Positions 11,301-22,465 of a stretch of DNA of 64,000 bases are shown one piece after another (the stretch's first letter is position 1; the number at the start of each line of letters is the position of its first letter). The stretch is taken from assembly GCF_050624435.1 (NCBI RefSeq), contig NC_134539.1:142944025-143008024 (forward strand), given 5' to 3'. This DNA is from Tenrec ecaudatus (lineage: Eukaryota > Chordata > Mammalia > Afrosoricida > Tenrecidae). Under the pieces are notes generated by a model. That model did not search any database, was not told where the DNA came from, and saw only the letters and a list, made by a program, of their open reading frames with translations. The position numbers and the translations under genes are program-made.

Positions 11301-14300
11301 TGACAGCTCGGTCTGCAGTTCCTCCACAGGAACTGACAGAACCCAGAAAACAGCAACCCTTCCCTCTATTCGAACTGAGGGGACTTCATGCAGGGAGGTC
11401 CTACAGATGATGGGCAAGCAGAGAAGCCACACAAGGACCTGTAAGGTAACCCAGTGACCAAGGACAGCCAAAGCTGCTGCTGCCGCCCATCGAGCAGAGG
11501 AGCCCAACCGCAGGTGCAGGGGGGACACGGCCATCAGGAGAGCAGATGCAGCTCCACTTCTCTTTCCTGTCCCACCACCCAGTGTTCCTTTAGTCCCACT
11601 CGTTGACAAGACTCAACCAGGAGTAGCCTGCAGACCTGGGACCCCACGAAACACAACTCGGCTCTCAACACAGTGAAGGGCAATGGACAGTGCCAGTCAA
11701 CAGGCCTCAGAGCAGCCAACCAGGTTGCTCTGTGAGACCTGGTGGTGCTCCTGGTGCCCATGCGTTTGCCCAGCCTGCCTCGTGGTCAGAATGAAAACTG
11801 GAGTGGGGGCGCTCTTGGGTGCCTCGATAGCTGATTGTCACTGTGATGGGTTTAGTTTACTTGGATTTGTCACCCTTCTGCCATCTACAGTGTGGAGCAC
11901 ACTGGTGGCGCAGAGACGAGGGGGCTATGCCTGAAAGCAGTGAGGGAACTGAGAGAGAGGGGGGCCTATGGACTCCTCGTTTGCATGTGTATTGGTCTGC
12001 CACCTCTGTCCGTCTGTTCCCACCTGCCCACTGTGTGGTCTTCCGACAGGGGTGTGAGTGCTGACACGCATGCCTCAGCCCCAGAGCTGCCCAGGGCTGG
12101 CCAGAACATGGGCTCTTCAGGCCCCTTTGAACTCCTCCCAATTCCTGCCAGAGAAAGCAGTGTGGTTCCTCCACCATCAGCCAGGGAGGACAAGGAGCTT
12201 GTTAGGCTGACCAGAAATGACTGCTCCTTCTCCTGTTCCTGAGGGGGTAGAACCTCACAAAGGCTGGAACTGTGGCCTTTCACTCGACTGGGATCGCGCC
12301 CGAACTCAGCTCACAGCTTACCCTGGCTTCCCAGTCATTTTTCTTTCCTGCTGACTCCTGGTCAGCGGGACTGGCTCTCTCAGCCCTTCTCCCCGGCATT
12401 CACCATGCCACACTGCCTCCGTTGCTCATGCCTGCCTTCTCGGAGTGAGTCAGGGTGCATTCAGAAAGCAGTCGTTTGAAACCTAGCTTGATTTTGCTTG
12501 AATATAAAAACCTTAGAGGAGCAACAACGCATCTAAGGAGTTCTTTGCGGCACAGGAGTCGCGTGCAGGTGGGCCAGCAGGACCAACCTGGCGGCTAGTA
12601 AGTGGCTGCCAGAGCCTACAGCAGGAGGGCTTGCTATCACTCCCACTGATGGCAGCCTGGGAGTGGTCACTGTCAGTGAAAGCCACAAAAGCCCAGGCGA
12701 GTGTCTCAGCCCTAGAGTGCAGCAGAAGGCATGGTGGCACCGGCCCCCCGAGCCCAAGCGGGTGGGGCACAAGCCCTGGTCTCATCTCACAGAGGCTGGG
12801 GGGAAAACTGGAAAAGTTTCTGCAGCAAGCTGCTCTGTTCTCTGGAAAGCCAGCTGCTGTCAGGGCTCTTGGGCTGCAGGGCTGGGTTTCCTCTACCACG
12901 AGCTGGGACTTACATGGACTACAACTGGCATACAGTTGTCCGCTCCAGGGACAGGAGGTGCTGACTGATGGGAGCTAATGGGAGCTTCCTTATTCACCAA
13001 CAGGTCTACGATATCGCATTTAGCCGGGCCGGAGGCGGCAGGGACATGTTTGCCTCTGTGGGCGCTGATGGCTCCGTAAGGATGTTTGACCTCCGCCACC
13101 TGGAGCACAGCACCATCATCTATGAAGACCCGCAGCATCACCCGCTGCTCCGTCTCTGCTGGAACAAGCAGGACCCCAACTACCTGGCCACCATGGCCAT
13201 GGATGGAATGGAGGTGAGCCGCCCCCTTCAGGTGAACGCAGACCCTGTTAGTAAATCTGACTAGTGGTTTTCACCTGGGAACGGTTTTGCCTCGTCGACA
13301 CGTCTGTCCATGTGTAGAAACATTGTCAGTTGTCACAACTGCAGGAAGGCTGCTGGCATCTAGCGGGCAGACCCCAGGGACACTGCTAACACCGCTCTGG
13401 CGGGGGGGGGCAGCCTCCCAAAGAATGAGCCCATCCAAACAGATGGAGAACGGGGGGGTGGGGGGGCTTCAGAAGGTGTGTGGGCAAGTGCTATTAGCTT
13501 GCCATTCCATTTTCCAGACATTCTTTGAAGCTCCCTCATGTGTAAAAAACTCTCATTGCAGAGCATTGAACTCAGAGCAAAGAAGAACACTACCCAAAGA
13601 GTCACTCAAATCCTAGTTGCGTGAGACTGAGTAGAGAATGGGCCATTTCCTCTTCTGCCATCTGGGCAGATTGTACCAGCTTTAGTGAAGAGGAGCGGCT
13701 ACTCTGCCGCCCTCACTGGGGAAGCGGTGACGGGTGGGTAGAGATGGAGATGATGCCATCCTGAGCTTTGTGTTGGTGAAGCCCCCACTTCAGACTTCTG
13801 CGCCCACAAAAGCCTGCCCGGGTACCCCGAGCAGGACTTGAATCACAGCACGCACGGAGTAGCTACCGCGAGTTCCCCACGCGTGTACCTAAGAGGACTT
13901 GGGGAGTAACGCCGAGTGGGTCACTCCACCTCCTCTGACCCACCCCTGCTCCTCCCCCAGCAGTCGGAGGGCCCTGCGCGGCCATGTAGGCAATTGCCTG
14001 GCTCTTGTTTCTTCTCGGTCCTCAACCTTGTAGCTACGTTTGGGACCAAGAACCCACAGTCTTTAAATCCTTTAGTGACAAAGTTACGCTGTGAGAAACA
14101 TTGACCGTCATCGCGTTGGGTGTTGTGTTGTGTTTTGATCTAATTTTTGTTTTTCCCTAAAGTTTCCTGGGTCTTCTCCCTGTGATTTCTGCAGGTGGTA
14201 ATCCTGGATGTCCGAGTTCCCTGCACCCCGGTCGCCAGGCTGAACAACCACCGAGCATGTGTCAATGGCATCGCGTGGGCCCCACATTCATCCTGCCACA

Positions 14301-14814
14301 TCTGTACTGCAGGTAGCCCAGCCAGGGGAGGGGCGCATAGAGGGGCTTTGGGTTCTTAAGTCAGGATTTATTATTTTGATTATAAGTATACATGGCCTTA
14401 TTACAGTTCATTTAGAAACTATGATGTAGTCTGGTCATCCTAATGTCAACTCAGGCCCAATTCTGAAGTGTGCGTATAGATAAATAGATAGATGGGTGGG
14501 TAGATAGATAGATAGCCAAATCACTGCCAGAGAGAGAGAGAGCGCCAAACCACTGCCGTGGGAGTTGGTGTGGACTCAGCAACCATGCCAGGCAGGGTAG
14601 AACTGCCGCCATGAGCTTTGGAGACTGGAACGCTTTACGGGAGTAGAAAGCCCTTCTTTTTACCACATGTAGGCAGTGTTATGCAGGTGACCAAGATAAA
14701 GTGCTATGAAAATGTGCTATTAAAAAAATAAATCTTTTTCCCCCAAGACAAAAGCTGGTGAGAAACACCAGAAGGACGCTCATTATCTTTAAAATGTATA
14801 TAAATAGGGGGGCA

Positions 14815-14855
<41 letters not shown>

Positions 14856-15502
14856 ATATAAAAGATGATTAGCGTCCTTCTGGTGTTTCCCACATCCTTT
14901 GTCTTGGGGGAGAAATACCGTTTCATAGCACATTTCCACAGCACTTCAAGAGAGAGTGCTCTAACTGCTTCAGGATTTGCAGTGGCTACAAGGGCATTCT
15001 TCCACAACTGTTTTATCCCGCTGCCCTTCCTAATGCCTGGCCCACCGTCAGGTTGCCCACTGCCACCCACTGTCAGGGCCAGCCCTGATGCAGGGCCTCC
15101 AGACACAGAGCCGAGGCCTGCATTGGCATCCTGGCTCTGCCTCACTGGTTACATGGTTGCGTGGTTGGGACAAAAGCCTCAATATTTCTGAGCCTCCGTT
15201 TCCTTAGCTTCACATGGCCCTTCCTCACAGGGCTTTGGGTGAGCCAGTGCTTTGTCGATGCTGCCTCCCTCCTCAGATACAGGGCTTGTCATCCTCAGTG
15301 CCTGACTCGTGACCTTGCTTTGTCCCTAGCGGATGACCATCAGGCTCTCATCTGGGACATCCAGCAGATGCCCCGGGCCATCGAGGACCCCATCCTGGCC
15401 TACACAGCCGAGGGCGAGATCAACAACGTGCAGTGGGCATCCACGCAGCCCGACTGGATCGCCATCTGCTACAACAACTGCCTGGAGATCCTCAGGGTGT
15501 AG
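8389..15502 (+). CDS. DCAF7: DCAF7 (WDR68), exons 2-7, 5'-partial in window
   Basis: WD40-repeat scaffold protein; the family binds DYRK1A/HIPK2 kinases and serves as a DDB1-CUL4 substrate adaptor in nucleus and cytoplasm. Coding exons, all with AG acceptors and GT donors: 8389-8547, 9124-9235, 10056-10174, 13004-13213, 14195-14312 and 15330-15502 (TAG stop at 15500-15502). Joined they give 891 nt, or 296 residues plus stop, matching residues 47-342 of the 342-aa human protein as I remember it, with no frame break. The first residues here are [13 protein letters not shown] and the last are [11 protein letters not shown]-repeat signatures are visible, for example [17 protein letters not shown] and [13 protein letters not shown]. 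Exon 1 (residues 1-46) and the promoter lie upstream of position 1, so 1-8388 is intron 1. The protein is essentially unchanged from human, as expected for one of the most conserved WD40 proteins. I am very sure of the identity and exon limits. Confidence 0.97.
9313..9813 (-). mobile_element. Solo LTR, ERVL-like
   Basis: A 501-bp element starting TG and ending CA, with 5-bp target duplications GGTGG on both sides (9308-9312, 9814-9818). Its minus-strand ends (TGTGGTTGTTATGTAATCG and ...CCCAGACTAACACA) resemble the ERVL/MLT2 class, and a 5-bp duplication fits that class. No internal retroviral region is present, so it is a solo fossil LTR in DCAF7 intron 3. The family name is inferred. Confidence 0.65.
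10584..10774 (+). mobile_element. Short SPIN derivative (191 bp)
   Basis: Inverted-repeat ends CAGCGGTTCGCAACC and GGTGGAGACCCACTG, with perfect target duplications GTTTTATG (10576-10583, 10775-10782). Inserted in DCAF7 intron 4. Confidence 0.92.
10783..13003. other. DCAF7 intron 4, unassigned
   Basis: 2.2 kb of moderately GC-rich intron with no repeat I can name. The short ORFs at 11286-12283 and 12513-12978 read on both strands and lack family features. Introns 2 (8548-9123) and 5 (13214-14194) are equally plain. Confidence 0.5.
14515..14668 (-). repeat. AfroSINE with adjoining TAGA and GA microsatellites
   Basis: Recognised by CTTTACGGGAGTAGAAAGCCC and AGGGTAGAACTGCC. A (TAGA)n tract at 14476-14513 and an (AG)n tract at 14529-14542 border or break its A-rich tail. 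DCAF7 intron 6. Confidence 0.7.
14700..14944. repeat. Inverted repeat (about 100-bp arms) around a TG tract
   Basis: The left arm (14700-14808) and right arm (14854-14944) are reverse complements over most of their length. Both read AGAAACACCAGAAGGACGCT / GAAACACCAGAAGGACGCTA and CCCCCAAGACAAA in the same order on opposite strands. The loop is (TG)n at 14816-14853. In DCAF7 intron 6. Confidence 0.85.
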
Positions 15503-18500
15503 GCCTCCCGCCGCCACCGTTGCCCTACCCCCACAGTAAGAAGACACCCGTTCCCAGTGGCCAGTATGTCTTTCGTTGCTTTGTACCCACTGTTACCAGA
15601 AGCTGCTCTAGGAGTCCCTGGCCTGTCACCCCACCACGCTCTGGGCTGGACTCGGTGCTCTGTGGCGCTGCCTCTGCCCAGGGCTGAGCGTGAAGATGCC
15701 CTCTCCTTTCCTCGTCACTGAAAAGGTTCTGTGTACCATATTTCTTCCTAAGTAAAGATGAGCGCCTTCGACAGTACAACCATGCCCTCCCAGCAGGAGG
15801 GACCTTCCTGTGTGGCTCTGCCAGATTTTAAAAATATATATGTTGCTATTAAAAAAAATAAGAGGTAGTCTAGCACATTTACAAAAAATACCTGGGGACT
15901 GGTGGGGGAGGGAGCAGTAGCGGACAAAGTTAGACGGTGCAAAAAATACAGTAGCTGTTTGTTAGCTGTTGTTGGCTCCCGCATCATGGGCCCTACTGAG
16001 TTTGTCTTCACCTGCCCACAGTGTCTGTCTGTCTCTGTCTGCTGCCCCAGGCAGCAGTCTGTGTCCTGTCGTGTCCGAGTTAGCACTTACATGGGAACAC
16101 ACACCAATTAATTGTCTTTCCTCCCCGTTGGTGTCTTCAACACATTCCCACTTTGTGTATTTTTTATCTACCAGGCTAATTTTTCTATGAGAAGAATTTT
16201 ATTCTCCCTGGTTTCTTCCTTTGTCCCTTATCTCTGCTGGCACCCTTCCCTCTTCCCTCAGTGCCCGGAGCTGGCACTGGGCCCTGGCCTATGAGCACTG
16301 GGCCCTCTTGAATCACTGCCTGAGTGGTTTGTATCTGACGGGGCCCCTCAAACCACCTTGGTGCTCTGCAGTCTGCCAGCTTGTCAGGCCTGTTCTCCTG
16401 GCTCTCTCCTCCAGGCCGTTGTGGGCTCTGAAGCAGCTCTCTGAAGCCTGGGGCACTCCCGAAGGAGCTCGGCTTCGAGCTGAGCAAGGCCCAAGGAGGC
16501 CGGCCACCTGGAGTGCATCTCTGCGGGGAAGAGTTTCCGCAAAGCTGCGCGTGGGGCCCGTGTTCAGCACAGAGTTTCAGAGTCTCGTCCCTGCCCTGAG
16601 TGCTTGACAAGAATGGCCTATGAGCTGAAGTTAGGCATGACATTTCTGTTTCGCTTACTGTGACTTAACTTAAGGAATACTGGCCACTCTGTGGACAGAG
16701 TGCCCTGAGGTGAGAGTCCTACTTGAGAGATACATAGCCAATCCCAACTCTGACCTCTGAACAGGAGCCCTCTCAGAATGTGGGACTCGGTGTTTGTGAG
16801 GAATGGGCCCATGCACCGTGAGAGCCCCCCCACTGCCAAGTCAGTGGGCAGCCTGAGAAGAGTCATGGACTCCCGGCCCGCCCCTGAAGGGTCCTGCCGC
16901 CTCTCCCCGAGCCCAGCCTTAGCGTCTGAGCAGTATTGGCCTTGTTTCCGTTACGTGACTGTGTTGCTTGGAGACAGTTAGGGTGCGACTCTCCTGTGGG
17001 GCAGTCGTTGGGCAGTGTGGGCAGCCCTTGGGGGCGGCAGGACAGCGGGCCGGTAGGTGACTTGGCTTTACCAAGTTCTCGGAGGCGCCTGAGACCCTCT
17101 GAGACGACGACGTGAGAAGCAGGCACTCAAGCTTGGCTCTGGGCAGCTCTCGAGGAACAGAGCTTTTGGGGCCTTTAAACTCTGGATTGGCTCTTCCTCT
17201 TCAGAAGCAGCACCCTGCACCGCACCCCCCAGAGCCAGCGTGTTCCACACCAGGGCTCTTTGGTTAGTCAGGCACTTCCTTTTTATAACTTTCTTGTTGT
17301 GGTGCTGAGACTCTTTCTCGCTGAGCGTCCAGCTCAAGGTCAGCTCTCCTGCGTTTCCCACTGCAGGATCGCTGAGGGTGGGTCGTCAGGAGATGGAAGG
17401 TGAGGGGTTTGGGGTCAGCACCTGCTCTTAGTTGCTGTTGATTGTGCTCACCGGTTCCCTCTCAAGGGCGGCAAGTTGCACGATGGCTGCTTGATCTGGG
17501 GGCCGGCCGATCCTGCCTGTGCAAACCAGAGGGGCAGAGAGTTAGGCTTCCTTCCTGGTCCCCACTTAACCCTGGCCTTGAAGGGTGAGGAGAAACCCCA
17601 AAACCACGGGACATGCGCCGTGGTCAACAATAGTAACGAGAGAGAAGGTGCGTGGACACGGAGGCTGACCAGTGTGGATGGGTCTTTGCATCCTGTGGTC
17701 CTTCTGCCGTCCCGCCCAGGGGCAGGTACCAGTTCCCCAGCCGACAGACAGACACAGACACTCCCAAGTCCAAGGCCTCTTGCCCCTCTCTCCTGCTCAG
17801 GCAGGGCAGGATCTGTGTGTTTTCAAGATTTTGAGAGGCTCTTAGCCCACCACACTCTGTGAAGCAGGTGTATTGTCATTTTAAAAGCAAGTCTTTTGAT
17901 TTCTCAAGTGGGCAGCCAGAGAAAATGAGTAGAACGTTCTGCGTCCTCTTGTGTGAGAAGGCCACGCGGTGGACTCTCGGCTCTGGCTCAGCTGATAGTA
18001 GTCCAAAGCTGTCTTCCACAGCCCGGTCTGGTCTGAGGAGGCTAGGCCTCGGGCTAGAGAACTAGGGATGAGAGATGTCACCCTGGGGAAATCTGAAGCC
18101 CTTCCTTCAAGGGAGGCACTGCCCTCCACGTGGGGCTATGAGAGGCCAGATGCTTGATGCCTGGTTGAGAACTGATCTTCAGAAACCTGGGTTGGCTCTC
18201 GGAAAGCTAGTTCGTTTGGGTGGGAGTGAATGACATGGGAGGAGAACTATGCCAGGCAGTAAAGATGTGAAGTGGGGAAGCCGACTCTCCCCTGGCTTTG
18301 GAGTGAGGCTGAGTGACCTTGGACCATTCCTGGACCTCAGTAACTCTTGGTAACTGCTCGGAGAGCTGTGAGCCAGAGAGCCCTCCCTGCGGCAGTGGGT
18401 AGGCCTCGGTAAAACACCTGCAGGCGGTCAGTGTCATATGACCGTCCCTGGTTGTAGGTGTATCCTGAGCAGGAGCAGCAGCCATTACACGTGGCCATGC

Positions 18501-19015
18501 TGACTTTTCTCCTCCCCTGCTCACTCGCCCTCGGCTTCCTTGTCCCTTCTCCCTCCCCCTCTCATGAGGTCCTTTGCCCCCAGACTCCTCAGCTGTAGAC
18601 AGGAGCTGCAGGGGTCACCAAAGTGGAAGTGCCAGCCCAGTGCCCCCCCCCCACCTTCCTCACCCCAAGGACATGGATGCTTGGCATAGGGGGTCTTTGA
18701 CATAGCTCTCTGGGTGCAGTCGCTTCCCTCTGTCTGCACTCCAGCTAAGGAAGGAGGCCATGCTTGGCACTTAAATTGAGTCTTCCCCTGGGAGAAAAAG
18801 TCCCTGTGAAGCCTGGGCCAGGCTCTCAAAGAGTCGTCCTTTCTCCCTGCCGGGCCAGCAACTGGGAGGGGTTTATGGCGCCAAGCCTTGCCCCCTCCCC
18901 CCTGCACCCTGTCCTTCTCCCACAGTGGTCATCGCTGCTCATGGTCAAAGTCCAGTGGGTAGCCCCCTGGGGTGGGCCAGGTCCTCTCAGTCTACCCTTT
19001 AGATGTGATTTTTAA

Positions 19016-19021
19016 AATAAA
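19016..19021 (+). terminator. Possible proximal poly(A) signal of DCAF7
   Basis: AATAAA within the DCAF7 3' UTR, about 3.5 kb past the stop. It would shorten the 3' UTR by roughly 0.7 kb. Use is inferred from the hexamer only. Confidence 0.4.
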
Positions 19022-19703
19022 GAGGTTTGGACTGGTGTCTCAGACCAGCAGTGAGTTAGCTAGAGACAGTTTGAACTCAAGAAGAAAGATGCTGGCAGGC
19101 TGTGTAGCCGCTGGGAAACACACCTCCTTGGGACCTACGGAAAAGCTCCGGTTGCTGGCGGGGCCGCGCTGGGCCGAAGCTCCACGCTGCTTTCCTCCCG
19201 CGGCTCCCTTTGCTTTGGGTCCTGTGTAGTTCCTGGCCCGCCCTGGCAGTGCCTCTCCGCCCCCTCCCCTGAGTGTGGATTTGTAGCATGACTGTGTGAA
19301 CCCCAGGGCAGACGATGGTTCCTTGTTCTCTGCAATGTCACGCTCTTGCCAATCCGTTTCTGTCCCCATTAGCCTAGTGTCTGCACTTCTGCCCTTGGTA
19401 GATGTTTCAGGGGCCGCGCTCTGCTGTCGGTTTCAGGACGTCCCGCCGTCAGAACTGCGCCAGAACCGTTTCCCTGCTTTAGACATGATCCCCAGGACCA
19501 CTTGTGCACAGAGAGGGCTTGTGGTAGCATGCTGACACGGCTGTGACGCCACGGTGGGGCATCACCCTGGAAGGCCACTTCAAAGGCCCTGGCAGTGGCC
19601 TGTTAGAGCGGCTTCCTCGGTCCATTGAACCTAACTGTCACCTTTCGTTCTGTTTCAGCCTCCTGTATAAGAAGTACCGTATTTTCTGCCCATCCTACTT
19701 TGT

Positions 19704-19709
19704 AATAAA
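19704..19709 (+). terminator. Distal poly(A) signal of DCAF7
   Basis: AATAAA in the context TTTGTAATAAAACTTG. Cleavage is expected at about 19720-19730. Repeat-like sequence begins only beyond this point, which supports it as the gene end. Confidence 0.65.
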
Positions 19710-19725
19710 ACTTGAACATGTATAG

Positions 19726-20714
19726 ATTGACCGCATTTCTTCTTGTCATGAATTCAGTTCCCCTGTTCTGCCACTGTCGTTACGGTGCAGGGAAAGGGCT
19801 CCTTGTCTGTCACAGACCTGGGGGGTAGGGGTGAGGTGCTCCCCCAGTTCTTCCCACTCATCTGACAGCCGACATGTTGCTTTTTAGCCCCTATGTGAGC
19901 ACTCAGGTTAGCCACGCCCTAAGGACCGCCTCATAGGAGGGGCGCGCTTGCTCCAGCCCCTCAGAGGAGGTATCCGCATAATCAAATGCTGCAGTGTTTC
20001 TAGTAGCCGGGGTTCGCTCAGGCTAGCTAGTGTCCCCAAAGAGGAGGCGATCACCTCTGCTTGGGCAGCAGCCCAAAAATGTCAGGGAAGGCGTCACAGG
20101 ATGCAGGGTGCTTGAGGTGGGGTTTGAAGGCCGAGTAGAAGTTCTCTGAAATGGGGAGTGGCATCGAGGGAGGAGGGAGCATCCCAGCGTGGGCCTAGTC
20201 GGAGAATCCAACAGTTTGATGGGGGGCAGTGTGTGAAAGGAATGGCGGGAAGTATAGCTGGGGGCGTGAGCAGGCACCAGATCGGGATGGGCCTGAGACT
20301 GTGTTTACTGAGAGAGGGAGAACATGATCAGAGCTAAAGGGTCAACATCAGCAATGCGCCTCCGAAAGGGATCCGCAAAGTAGAGAAAATTCTAGGCCCA
20401 GACCGGAGTCGCAGGGATGGAGAAGACTCGGGATTGGGGAGCCTTTGGGCTGTGGAGGATAACAAAGACATGAAAACTCCCCGATCTTTGCATTTGAGCA
20501 TCAGGCTCTCACACCTCACTAGAAGTTTCCCAAGTTCAAGCCAGTTTCCCACGCCAACACCCCAAATAGGATGGGGGAAGACTCCCTGACCCCACTGCTA
20601 TTCAAATGGCATGGGTACTCGAGGCAACCCTGCCCCATGTATGTGTGTTCGTCTGCGTTGCTCAGAGGAAGCAAGTAGGTTGGTTCAGTTAGCCACGATT
20701 TCTACTCCCATGAA
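19726..20714. other. DCAF7-TACO1 spacer, first part
   Basis: No gene seen. 20080-20330 (GTCAGGGAAGGCGTCACAGG and following) has the look of an ancient decayed mammalian repeat, not assignable by eye. Confidence 0.4.
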
Positions 20715-20830
20715 GAGTTTCAGTCTCGGACACTCACAGGGCAGTTCTGTCTTGACCTATAGGGTCACTGGGAGTCACCACCGACCATGACTGAGTTGGA
20801 TTTGCCATTTTCCGGCCATGGATTCTACTG
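20715..20830 (+). repeat. AfroSINE, 3' part
   Basis: CAGGGCAGTTCTGTCTTGACC and TATAGGGTCACTGGGAGTC. It sits just upstream of the RPL37A retrocopy. Confidence 0.65.
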
Positions 20831-20876
20831 GCCAAAGGTCTGTGATAAGAAGTAGGCCCTTCAGGTTACAAATTGA

Positions 20877-21254
<378 letters not shown>

Positions 21255-21454
21255 ACAAATTGAGCACTGAAAGTCTCTTGGGGCAGTGCTGTGTGGTTTG
21301 GTATTCAGAGGAGAAGCTGGGACACGGACCATCTAGAAAGCCGAGTAACAAAGCAACCCCCGGAGCTGAGACTCAACGTGAGAGAAGTTTGGGTTTTGCC
21401 TACAAAATGACCTTTGGAAAGCGATTGACCCTCTTATAACTCTCATTCAGAACA

Positions 21455-21600
21455 CACGACCTAAAGGCTCAAGTAGAAAGCAAATATTTTGAGAATGATG
21501 ATGGCAACAAATGTATAAATGTGTTTGACACAATGGATGTATATATATAGATTGTGATAAGAGTTGTATGGGCCCCCAATAAAATGATTTTTTTTAAAAA
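21455..21600 (+). mobile_element. LINE tail copy, subfamily with GACACAATGGATG
   Basis: 5'-truncated copy of the same LINE 3' end as at 2700-4300, ending GGCCCCCAATAAAATGATTT plus A-rich tail. Diagnostic words are CTCAAGTAGAAAGC and TTTGACACAATGGATG. Confidence 0.7.
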
Positions 21601-21640
21601 GCGCATGGCTTCTAAGGTGGCTTCAGACATGGGGAAGAGA

Positions 21641-21893
21641 GATTTTTTTTTTAATCGGTTTATTAGGGGCTCATACAACTCATCACAATCTATACATGCA
21701 TCAGTTGTGTAAAGCACATCTGTACATTCATTGCCCTCATCATTCTCAAAACATTTGCTCTCCACTTAAGCCCCTGGCATCAGGGCCTCAATTTTTCCCT
21801 GCCCTCCCCATTCCCCCCCACTCATGAACCCTTGATAATTTATAAATTATTATTTTGTCATATCTTGACCTGTCCGACGTCTCCGGAAGAGAT
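21641..21893 (-). mobile_element. LINE tail copy, inverted relative to its neighbour
   Basis: Begins with a T-run and TTTATTAGGGGCTCATACAAC, the reverse complement of the LINE 3' end. It belongs to the other subfamily (CAGTTGTGTAAAGCAC; TCTCCACTTAAGCCC). Tail-to-tail with the copy at 21455-21600, 40 bp apart. Confidence 0.7.
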
Positions 21894-22263
21894 TTTTAAG
21901 AATAGACCCCAAAGTAGCTTAATCACATTTGCTCTGTCTGCCGGATCTGATCACACGACTGCAGCCCAGACTGCAGGACGTCAAGAAATAGGGCCTTAGG
22001 GTTGCAACTGGGGCCACAAACCGTGTGTGTGGGAATGGCTAAATGGGAGACTAAATTTGTCTTACTTTCACCAATTACCACAATAATATATATAAATAAA
22101 ATTTTAATGTCAGCTTTGTGCCCAGGGACAGGAAATAAAGTGATTAAGTAACCATTTTTTGCCTGTCCACAAAGTAATAATGAGTGTCATCTCATTCACG
22201 GAGAGCTGTACATGGGATAGCATCTCCGTAAGCCTAACACAGGATACCCTCCACCAGTCTATA

Positions 22264-22465
22264 GAGGAGTCCCGGTGGTGTAGTGGGTTATGTGTTGGGC
22301 TGCGAACCACAAGGTTAGCGGTTTGAAGCCACCACTGCTCGGGAGCAAGAGGAGGCTTTTTACTCCTGTCAAGAGTTATTACAGTCTGGGAAACCCCCAG
22401 GGGCAGGTTCTCCTCTGTCATATAGGGTCACTAGGAGTCGGAACTGACTCGATGGCCATGAATTT
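22264..22465 (+). repeat. AfroSINE, full length
   Basis: From GAGTCCCGGTGGTGTAGTGG to GGAACTGACTCGATGGCCA. The tRNA-like box B (GGTTTGAAGCC) is readable. Confidence 0.85.

Larger units (their letters stand above)
15503..19725 (+). other. DCAF7: DCAF7 3' untranslated region
   Basis: About 4.2 kb runs from the DCAF7 stop to a clear poly(A) signal. I find no AfroSINE, LINE or SPIN copy in it, although those occur every 1-3 kb elsewhere, which fits selection against insertion in a long mRNA tail. The ORFs inside are short and look like none I know. The end is inferred from the AATAAA at 19704; an earlier AATAAA at 19016 could give a shorter form. Confidence 0.75.

Noticed and set aside
11826-12060. 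Possible second ERVL-type LTR in DCAF7 intron 4
   Set aside because: TGATTGTCACTGTGATGGG vaguely resembles an LTR start, but I could find no paired end or target duplication.
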